Of a DNA stretch of 64,000 nucleotides, positions 54,655 to 64,000 are shown one piece after another (the stretch's first letter is position 1; every line of letters starts with the position of its first letter). The notes under the pieces are model-generated. The model searched no databases. It was given only the letters and a program-made list of their open reading frames with translations, and was not told the origin of the DNA. Location: assembly GCA_002794785.1 (NCBI GenBank), contig NBBA01000010.1, forward strand, positions 248,001 to 312,000, in the 5' to 3' direction. This DNA is from Coniferiporia sulphurascens (taxonomy: Eukaryota > Basidiomycota > Agaricomycetes > Hymenochaetales > Hymenochaetaceae). A program made the position numbers and the translations under genes.

Positions 54655-57600
54655 ATGGCAGCAGCCGCTACGACGTTCCCGCAATCAACGTCCTTCTCAA
54701 GGCTTGCCAGACTCGGGGCGGGCTTTAGTCTGAGATCGAATGCGCACCCAGGGATGTCTCAGCAACGGCAGTGCTCAGACGCGAGCGATTCGGAGTGGTA
54801 TATTCCCTACAACGGCCCGTACGAGCAGCCTCAGGATGCCGGCACCTCCAGCGGGAGGCGAGGAGACAGGTGGGAAGACAGGGACGGGGCAGGCGATGGC
54901 TGGGACGAGCTCATCGCCGGTGGCGATCCCGACCCTTTCGGTCGTACCTACGGTGAGCTGGGGCACGGTGGCGCGGGTGCATCTACATCTGGCCACGGGC
55001 ACACCCAGGACTCGTTCTACGACGAAGAGCGCGGACGTACACGCTCGCGCGCATTCTCGGCGTCGTCCAAATACTCAGAGTCGATCGCGACGGTAGGCAG
55101 CGCCGCCGAACGCCAGTCCCGTGCGCTCGTGTCGCCTGCAATAAGCTCCGTCTCGCCCCGACTACGCGGATCCGTCCGTGGGCCCGCATCAGTCTTCCCC
55201 GGGCATGCTACGAACGGTGTTGGGATTGGTGAGAGTCCCGTTCCCGTTCAGCGCGCGTACCAACAATCCCATCCGTCCGGTTATGCGTCTGGGTCCGGAC
55301 ACGGACACGAGGCGGAGGAGCGTACACCACCTGTGTCTGTGCCTGCACAGCGCGATTCCCTCGCGAGCTTCTGGACATTTGGGCGCACGACGAGCAGGAA
55401 GAGCTCATCGCTATCTGGGCATCCGGCTGGCGGACGACCATCGATAGAAACGCAGCATAGTGGGCCAAGCATGCGTCAAGCGACTCAGGCGACTGCGACG
55501 ATGCGTGATCGCTCAGCGACGATCGCGGAACGTCCCCAAACTGGCGGGGAGGCACTCAATGTCCGGCCCGCGAGACCACGGGCTAACACGACGGCCCCCC
55601 CTGTCGTGTCCGTGTCGCCACCTGCGCTGATCACTCCGTCGTCGCATCAGCAACGTCCAGAAGCATCGTCTTCTGGTGCAGAACGCTTAAGCCCGTCCTA
55701 CGAGCGGCATCCGTATGCCGCTGCATTTCCGCCTACGGGCCATCGCGAACACTCACGGATAATGCAACCTTCTCCGAAGCGTACTTCAATTCTAAATATC
55801 GCCGTTCCTTCCTTATCTTCTTCAAAAAGCCTCGCTAGCTTGAAGGATACGTCAAAGAAGCTCAAGGCGTCCGCATCGACGCCGGACTTGCGTGGCTCTC
55901 CCATAAAAAATGCTAACCGCAAGGCCCCAAGTAGCCCCAGTACGAAGAGCGGGGCGGGCACGAAATGGTTGAGTGCTGAGACGTGGTGTGATGCATTGCT
56001 ATTTCCACGACCTCGTTTCCGTCTCCGCACGGCACATGTCATTAGCCCGCCTTTGAGTCCTGTGAAGGACACTCCCCCTCAATCCGCACCTCCGCAAAGG
56101 CGCTCGCCCAAGAAGGGCCTTCTAGCAGCCATTGGCGCCAGAGATGGTCAGAAGGACTTGTTGATACCACCTTCGGCTCCGGCCATTGTATTCCCTGCTC
56201 AAACGACATTGCTACCCTCACCTGTTCAACCCAAGGCAGGACCGTCCGACAAGCCTTTACGACCGCCTAGACCAAAATCCTTTGCCCAGGATGACCTAGC
56301 GCTTCTATCTCCTGTGCCATCTCTCGCCACGTAAGCTTAGAGCAAATCGGGCATGTATCCGTGATTCATCTTTATTCCCACAGGGTGCTGAAGGAGAACG
56401 CGGCCTTCGACAAAGAGAGGAACGAATGGAAAAAGAAGGCATCTCAATCATTTCAGAACAAGCGTTCGAGATCGTTGTCGCAATCGCGCGTGAAGGCAAA
56501 GGCTAAGTTGGCGGCCAAGTTAGCTGACGGCGAAAGTGAGCTGGTTACAAGCTTTGACTTGATTGCCGTGACCGCATTTCACGGCCATCAGAATGTGAAG
56601 CCGAGTATATCTCTCGCTAACACCTTCGCAGGGACTCATTCGAATAGCACGGGCTTGAATACGACTTCGTCGCATTCTCGCAATACGAGTAGTACGAGTC
56701 ATAATGTGGCCCCGCGTGGACATGCACGAAAGGAGTCTTGGGGCAAGACTGCGTTGAAGACCGCCAAGAGTACGGCAAATGCCGCAGGACTGTGCGCGTT
56801 CACTGAAGACTTGTCCCCTGCTGAGGAGAAGGTACCGGCGCTCGACAGCGCTTTAGAATGGGATCGGACGAAGTTGGCTTATTCAAGTCCACATGGTGAA
56901 CGAAGGGACCCAAGGGAGGGCGATGTCATGCTCATCACCCCTCATGCGATGTCTACGATTCCTCAATCTCAGCTAAACGTACCTCAGCCTACCACTACTT
57001 TCTCGCCATCGCCGGTACCGTCAACTCAAAGTGGTTCAACGAGTCGTTCTGGTGTAGGTATCGCCTTGTCAACGCCAACCGGCCTGGTTCAGGCGCAGGA
57101 AAACATGTTTCTGTTCACGGATCACCCGTATGCATCTATCTCGCAACTGCACAGTAACAGCGACGACATACCGCGCGCGTCCGACTACGCAGGTCCACAT
57201 CCGACGAAGATTGTAGAATATCCGCTGGGTGATCCATCGATGAATGATGTCGGTGCGCGACATCGTATGCCCGTGGCAGCCGCACGAATGCACACTCAGC
57301 CACAATTTGTACATCCGTATGCGGTTGTCGAGCCCCGTTCTCGGCCAACGCTTCATGTGCCAACGGGCAGCGCGTCATCTCCGGCGAGCATGTTTGCCCA
57401 GGTTGGCTCGGGTGTCGTACGGGAGGTCATGGCAGAGGAAATTCAGTACTCTCCTTACTCTGCACGCCACCCGGGAAGTTCCGATCGCGATAGTGACCCA
57501 CTTGGCGTAGAGGAAGCACTCAGTATGGCATTTAGTCATGGGGGTATTGGCGATATCCAGGATGATGAGCGAGACGATGACGGGGAGAGGACTATTACGG

Positions 57601-58901
57601 ATATAGAACGGTCTGAAGTCCAGACTGTCATTGTTCCACCGCGGTCCACTACTCATTACAGAGGCGTACCCATGCCGCAGATTGACGAAGTATCTGGTCA
57701 CAGTTCGTGGCAGACTTCCCAGGATGAGGATGCGAATGGCAACATTTCGGCTCAGGTTATGACATTCGCGTCAGCTGGCACCTTGAAGGCGAACTCGATC
57801 TCGTCGCCTGGCCTTATTTCTCTCGACTCGTCTCCGATGACCTCCCCGCGTCAAATAAAGAAGTTCGATGACACAGAAGACTACAGTGACCTGTTTTATA
57901 GGCCAGGGCAGCAGCCGTACGTAGACCGACCGTCATCGCTGGGCGAGCAGGCACGGGGCTCCAGTTCTCAAAGGGCAGGTGGTGGTGTGGGCGGTGAAAG
58001 GATGGTTTTGTCGCCACTTTCAAGGAGTGACTCTTCTGGCAGTGCACTGACGAATCTCCAGCGCCATCTGGGTCAGAAATATAACTCACGGTCGGACGAT
58101 GAGTACGTCCTTAGTGGTGATGGGCGGCTAAGCAGACATATCAACGACCTGGGGGAGGGTGACGAAGACGTCGATGATGTACACGCGATGATTTCGCAGG
58201 GTTCGTCGCCCCCTGGAGCAGCCGTTCCTCTTAGGATGCCTACGTCTCGGCCGATGAACCTCGACCCTCCGCATCTTATACCGGAAGATGTCGAGTCATC
58301 ACGCGCCTCCTCAATATTGGGTCGATTTGAACATGAGGACGGCACTGGTGAGTTACTTAAGATCAGTGTAGTGTATACTTTGATAACTGATAAATACATC
58401 TTAGAAGTGTACTACCGTCTGGGTGAAGTACCTGCGTTGGCTACACCCGATCCCGTCACTACGCCGGATGGACACCGCGCGTCTGCGCACGGATCGTATT
58501 TCGGCGACGACCTCCGACACGGCGAGCTGAGTCGCTTTTCTCAATCCCAGTATGATCACGAGCGCGCACGCAATCACGCCGACCGATCCGCACGTCCTAG
58601 CCTGGTACCACCTATATCGGCCACGGACACGACGCGCGCGAGCTACATGACCTCCACCTCGAGCGCGTCGCGCATCTCCCAGCTATCCGATTTCCCTGTG
58701 CCCCCAAACCAGAATGCGCCGGCTCCTAGCGCGATTCCTCAGTTGTATTATGGCGGCACGGCCGAAGCCGCCAACCGTGCTGACTCCATGGCGGAGTCCG
58801 CTGCGCTTGTAGAGCGCCGTAGTCGCCGTACGACATTTGGCGCTGTGGAGGAAGTCCCCGCCTTCGATTCATATTCATTCTCGACCTTGCCTGACCGTTA
58901 G
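54655..58901 (+). CDS. Large disordered protein, unknown function
   Basis: The start is at 54655 (MAAAATTFPQSTSFSRLARL); exon 1 runs to about 56332 and a second very long exon ends with TAG at 58899-58901. The product is about 1,350 residues, rich in Ser, Pro, Thr and Arg and mostly low-complexity. More ordered islands are DSEWYIPYNGPYEQP, SLASFWTFGRTTSRKSSSLS, SPKRTSILNIAVPSLSSSKS, GTKWLSAETWCDALLFPRPR (the most conserved-looking), LKENAAFDKERNEWKKKASQ (short coiled coil) and RRTTFGAVEEVPAFDSYSF at the C-terminus. Two introns (56536-56631 and 58348-58404) have lengths divisible by three and no in-frame stop, so raw translation reads through them. No catalytic domain or membrane span was seen; many S/T-P sites suggest a phosphorylated scaffold, but that is inference. 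Confidence 0.78.
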
Positions 58902-59253
58902 ATTAGTGTTTATTCATTATTGCTATCCTTCGTCTTATTCGTTCCGAATCGCTATTCTATTTCTTTTTTTTCAGTAAGCTAACATGCACGATCTGCCTCG
59001 TTTAATGCTGGAGCTACTTGTACTCATCTGCATAATTTTCTCAGCTTTCGCACCTTCGGGTTCCTTCTCGCGCTCGTTACTGAATCATGTCCAGTTCCAA
59101 AATTCACCATTCCAAGTCTGGATTTTGTACTTATGTGTTACATATTGTTATTACAGTAGTAAATATTGCAGAAAACACGGGGGACGAATAAGATAGAGTA
59201 TCAGCAGGACGAGTGAAGATGAGCCGCCGGCATCCGCTGGCTATTTGCAATAG
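58902..59253. other. Intergenic between convergent genes
   Basis: About 350 bp shared by the 3' ends of the disordered-protein gene (+) and SMC1 (-). It is AT-rich and probably holds both polyadenylation regions. A small frame at 58984-59196 is not supported. Confidence 0.6.
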
Positions 59254-62200
59254 CTAGTCGCTGTATTGGGTGAGCTAGAACGAGCAAGAATTCAGTCTAA
59301 CGCTGTTCCTCTGGACTAGCCTTAGAGAACCACTCACGTCTAAAGTCAAAGAACTCGAGCTATTAACTTCTTGGTCGCGGTAGATCCCCACTAGAGAATT
59401 CCCGCGTTCATATAGCGAACCCTTCAAGCTAATGACGATAAATTGAAACGCGTCAGACGATCGCGAACGGATATAATTGGCGATCTTCGCAACGTTGGTG
59501 TTGTCTAGCGCAGCGTCGACTTCGTCTAAGACGAAGAAAGGAGCCGGCTGATAGCTGAAACACATCGCCAAAATCAGATTTGGGAATATGAATGTCGGAA
59601 GGCATGGGCATGGTGTTACCTATGGATCGCGAAGAGTAGTGCAAGAGCGGCAACGGTCTTCTCTCCACCAGAAAGCTGTTCCATATCTCGGAAACGCTTC
59701 ATCGGTGGCATTGCATGATACTTGATACCACCGGCGTATGGTTCCTTAATTCAAACCGTCAGTCAAAAATGCGATGGCGGGGTTAACATGGCGACCGACT
59801 TCGTTGTCTTCGAGACTCAGATATGCGACACCACCCAGCGGTGCGGCCTTCCCTTTTGTAAGGTCTTTATAGATCTGGTCAATGCGCTCGGAGATATGGG
59901 TAAAGGCCTTGTTGAAGAGATTGCATCTGGACGCGTCATTTAAGAAATGGCCGAAGGCACAGGACCCCTATGATACTGACCTGCGCTTCTTGATATCGCT
60001 AAACTCGTCTCGTGCTTTCTTGGAATCCTTCCGGGCCTTGTCAGCCTCTTTCTCAGTTTCCTCGAGTTTTGACTGCACATCGTCAAGCCTGTTCGGACTT
60101 CGTTAGATATCTGAATTACGCTAGGGAGAGACACGCACTTGTCCATGGCCTTCATATTCGGCGCCATGCGTTCAATTTCTGTATTCAACTTAGCGATCGA
60201 AGAGTCGAACTCTGCTCCCATTTCCCCGGATGCGTCCTGTAGGTACTTAGCCCGCTACACTAAGCGTCTGTTCAAAATTTACACACCTGGCGTTCTTCAT
60301 CGTCCAACTGCTCGAAGTCGACTTCTATTCCGTAACCGGGCACACTACGCGGTCGCTGTGTACCGTCTTCGTCATCCACATCCATTGCAACCTCTTCCCG
60401 AAGGTTCTGTATATTGATCAGTAGACTGGCCATATACCATATCTAATAAAATTGAAAATAAAAGCTTACTTCTTCTATAGGAACATTTTTGAGATTTCCC
60501 GACAACAGTGGCAATTTGATTTCTTCAAGACGGCATTTACGGTAAATTGTCGATCGCTCGGAAGCAAGCTTTCTGATCTCGTCATTCTGCAATATTTTCG
60601 TGAGAAGAATAGTCGTGGCGTAGTAAGGATGGCTCACCTTTGTAGCAATGTCCTTCAGAGCCTGTTCAAGAACTTTAGATGCCTTCGAAGTGGCCTTCTT
60701 GACAACTTCCAGTTCTTTCGTTCTTTCTTCGAGAACCTCATTCAATTCCTTGAGCTCTTCTTGGAGTTCTCCAATAGTTTCTTGGGCTTCATTAATCTCT
60801 TCTAGGATTGCCTCCTTCTCCGCCTCGTGCTTCTTTATTGCCGCACGTTCGCTTTCGATGGCTTTATCGAGAGCTGCAAGACGTTCCCGAAGGGTCGTTA
60901 GCTGCTGTTCTTCAAATTGGGATCTAGAGACTTTTTCAGCATTAATGCAGAAGAGCACATAGGGCAAACGCACTGATGTGTCAGACGTGCGGTTTGAGTT
61001 TCGAAGCGTAGACGAGTATTATTCTCCTCTTGAGCTAATTTGAGCTGTCGTGATTCGTATTCCCGAATGTTCTCCACCCCGATTTCAGCGCAGAACTGCG
61101 CGAAGACAGCGTCCTCGACTTCATTTACGACAGCTGATAGACTTTCCATTTTTCCAACTAACGCATCATGGGTTGCCCTGGCCTAATGTTTCAGGATGGA
61201 TCCGGATTTTAATAGAGCTTTAAAAGGACCCCTTTTTCGCAGAGAATTACTGACCTTCTTCAACTCTGGTGCCTTGTTCTTCAACTCTCCCTTGACGTGT
61301 TTCAATTCGTCACGTTTGCCCTTTAGGTTAGCGTTCAAGGCGGCCTGCGTAAGTCCTCGTGTTAGCGGAGGCCATCGTGCGATACAAAGAAGACGGTCAC
61401 CAGATCGTCTCTCGCTAGCGTTAAAGAGGACTCGAGTCGGGTGATCTCAGCCACAAGATTCTCGTCTGCCTTGCTGCGCGGCCTCGACTTGTTCAGATCT
61501 CTGACTTGTGCAAGCAGGGAGTCGCGGACTCGATACAGACCTTAACCGTACGTCAGCCAATGGGGCAAGCAAGAATGAAAGTTCCGGGTGCATACCCTGT
61601 ACATCCTTCTCTTCCCACTTCTTGTTGTTGGCATGAGAACTCCGGCCACCGGTGATAAGACCACTTTTGTGGATAACGGTGCCCTCAAGCGTCACAGCTA
61701 TTCGTAAACGCAGTAAGAACCCAGAATTATACAAAAGTGGTCATTTTTCCAATTACCTTTCACCTCCTGGCCTTTGTCATAGCATACGTAGCGCGCAACG
61801 TCCATATTGTCGCATACAAGCGCATTGCCACAGGCGAAGTGCATTGCGCGCTCGACAGCAGGCTCATACTGAATGACGTCAACGGCGAGCCGGGCACCTT
61901 TTGCGAAACTACGGTATTTGTCGTTTATTGGCTTGACCTGGATAGTATCGAGTGGAATGAATGTTGCTTGACCAGCACGTTGATTGCGCATGTACTGAAA
62001 TACCGGATGAGGGATCTGTTCAATTCAGCACAAGCGAGAAACCTATCTACCTCGATACATTCAATAGCGGTCTTCTCCTGGTCAACGACGACAGCATCGA
62101 TGTTGCGTCCCAGGATAACGGAGACGGCCGTCTCATACTTCCGCTGTGTGGGTTTGCATAGGTCCACTACCCTACCTCGCACACCTTTATAAAAGGAACG

Positions 62201-64000
62201 TATTGAGTTTTCTGCAAACATTCATAATGAAACTAGATTTACCAGGGAAGATGCGCTGAAGACTCGCGAACGTCTCCTTGAGCCTCGTATCGCGTTCGGA
62301 TTCCTTCCTGTCGACACCGGCTTGCAAGAGCTTCTCGTGACACTCAGCCAGTTTCTCACCAAGCTCCGTCTCAAGTTGGCTGCAAATATCAAAAGCGTCA
62401 ACGAACGTTGTGTCAGGGTTGTGTCAGAACAGTGCGGCATACGTGATACGAGCATATTCAGACTGCTGGTTATTCAGCTCCTGTTTTGCGCGACCATAGT
62501 CAGACTGCAAAGAAGAAACTTTGGCATCAAGCTGAAGATAACGCGGATCAATATAAGGTTTAATCATGGTCTTGGCCAATACTTCATATACTTGCCTCCT
62601 TTTTCTTTTCCTCGAGACCAGCAATTTCGGCCTCAAGTTTATCTTTGTTCTCTTCGTGGCCCGCATATGCTTCCTGAAGGCTCGCGAGTGTCCGCGTCCC
62701 TGTTTTCTCGTCACGACCAAGGGCCTGAAGCAGCTGACGTTCATCTACTGCCTGAGTGTTTGCTTGAGCCTTTAGGCGATTGTAAGCCTCTAGGCTCTCT
62801 TCACTCAGCGACAGGTTCTTTTGGGTTGCACGCCGTGTCGCTTCTAAAAATTGACTCGCTCAAGCGATGTCAGAACGATTGTGGATGGGGCAACGGACCT
62901 TTGGCAGCTTCGGCCGCCTTCTGTTCGACCGCCAGATCCTTCAGCATTACAGCAAGCAGATCTTCCTTCTTTTTCGCGTCTTTGGATGCAGCTTCCCGAG
63001 TCGATTCATTATTCCGCAGCTTGCGTTGTGCGTGGAGAATCTTGCTTTCAATCGCGACGAGGTCCGGTTTCTGGTTTAAGTGATGAGTTTAGACTACTAG
63101 ATTAAGGTGAAATGGGCTCACACGTCCTTCCTGCGCCTTTTCAGCTTTCTTAACTTTCTTTTCAGAGGAAACAACCTCTGAGCGTAATTTTGCCTGCTTC
63201 GCCCGTGCCTCCTCAAGGGCCTTATCATGTATAGCCTGCTCCTTTCGGAGGCCGGTGAGCGTCTTGTTCTTTTGTGTGATTTCACGGGCGTCGAGCTCGA
63301 TCTGCTCCTCGATGTGGAAGAGTTTCCAAAGGAAACGCTTGAGAATGAGGTCATCCTAGAAAGCAGTTAGAACGGATTCAATGCATTATTGTCTGTGTAG
63401 CCCACCCGATTGCCAACAAGCTCCTCAAAGCGTTCTGCTTCGGTCATCTGTTCCCTGAAGACTTTGATCTCTCCTGCAAAGCTGCGCTTTTTATTAAAGC
63501 TTTCTGTGGCATTCTCAGCAGCTCGGTCTACGGCCTTCTTTGCGTGCTCATATTCAACAGCAAGCTCAAGAGAGCCACTAATCTGCTCGACGAGGCGCGT
63601 GAGGTCTTTCGGAGATTGCGATGCGATGTGCTCGACGTCGCCCTGGAAGACGAGGAAGTTCTTTGCTTTAATGAGGATGTTGTGCTTCGCGAGAGCTGCG
63701 GTGTAGGTTTGCGCGGAAATAACTTGATTGTTCAGTCTGTATTCGCTCGAGCCCGACGTGGATATTCTTTAACGGGGTTAGGCCTTGGCGCATTTCTGAG
63801 TTCGAGAGGTGCTTACGTTCGCTGGTAGCGCCATTCCTTCGCCTCTGCGTCCACATACACGGCGAGCACCCACGCTTTCTTCGCATCGCCTTCGCTCTCC
63901 TCCTCATCTTCCTCTTCCTCTACGACTGCTGACGCATCAGCATCAGTTTTACCGAGCCGTCTCCCGCGATACACAAGGTCCTTCAGCTGGCTGCTCCGGA
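59254..64000 (-). CDS. SMC1: Cohesin subunit SMC1 (N-terminus beyond window)
   Basis: The gene enters from the right edge with [20 protein letters not shown], typical of the region just after the Walker A exon, so about the first 60 residues (with the P-loop) lie outside. [20 protein letters not shown] (Q-loop) and [19 protein letters not shown] follow. Next are long coiled coils, and a hinge at about 61690-62250 ([50 protein letters not shown]). More coiled coil leads to the C-terminal ABC signature [19 protein letters not shown] (about 59625-59680) and Walker B/D-loop [19 protein letters not shown]. The last exon, found by splicing, ends LTLDLTQYSD with TAG at 59254-59256. Many short introns are present. 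It should form the cohesin ring with SMC3 and the kleisin. Confidence 0.95.

Overview
The window is nuclear DNA of a filamentous basidiomycete, most likely a wood- or litter-decaying agaricomycete. The evidence is the many short (about 45-80 nt) GT-AG introns, two spliceosomal U6 snRNA genes, a CYP53-type benzoate hydroxylase, a CBM1-tailed lytic polysaccharide monooxygenase (AA9), a secreted 'macrofage activating glycoprotein'-type protein and families known mainly from Agaricomycetes (DUF6533-like 7TM proteins, DUF6699, crinkler-associated kinases). No prokaryotic, organellar or CRISPR signal was seen. The species cannot be named from sequence alone.

Layout. 1-405 (-): 5' part of a glycine-rich protein running off the left edge. 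1.2-2.4 kb (-): HAD phosphatase. 3.35-5.87 kb (-): a P450 that shares a 289-bp divergent promoter with protoporphyrinogen oxidase (HEM14, +, 6.16-7.76 kb). 7.8-16.9 kb is a gene-poor, duplication-rich accessory stretch. It holds a DUF6533-type 7TM gene (9.07-10.86 kb), two U6 snRNA genes in an inverted repeat (11.3 and 12.1 kb), a broken S41-protease-like gene (13.7-14.4 kb), a crinkler-type kinase (14.6-16.0 kb) and a relic of the 3' end of the 7TM gene (16.2 kb). 16.9-19.6 kb (-): p24/Erv25 cargo receptor, then a galactonate-dehydratase-like enolase. 19.6-22.7 kb has no recognised gene. 22.7-25.2 kb (+): Aro8-like aminotransferase with a reading-frame break. 25.6-27.4 kb (+): secreted, probably GPI-anchored glycoprotein. 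29.0-31.2 kb (-): CYP53. 32.3-37.3 kb (+): tandem pair of 7TM paralogues. 38.8-40.9 kb (+): MFS monocarboxylate transporter. 43.7-44.2 kb (+): DUF6699 protein. 46.4-48.75 kb (-): pair of single-TM paralogues. 49.9-51.8 kb (+): SRRM1-like splicing factor (PWI + RS). 52.6-53.95 kb (+): AA9 LPMO with CBM1. 54.7-58.9 kb (+): very large disordered protein of unknown function. 59.25 kb to the right edge (-): cohesin SMC1.

The genes do not form one obvious cluster. Housekeeping genes (HEM14, Erv25, SRRM1, SMC1, HAD phosphatase) alternate with lifestyle genes for lignocellulose and aromatic use (AA9-CBM1, CYP53, galactonate dehydratase, MFS carrier). Recently duplicated membrane-protein families are scattered between them. 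The strongest non-routine observations are the inverted U6 pair with a UUCG-hairpin tail, the two tandem membrane-protein pairs, the duplicated relics around 2.6 and 16.2 kb, two GC-AG introns, and two apparent frameshifts in otherwise conserved genes.
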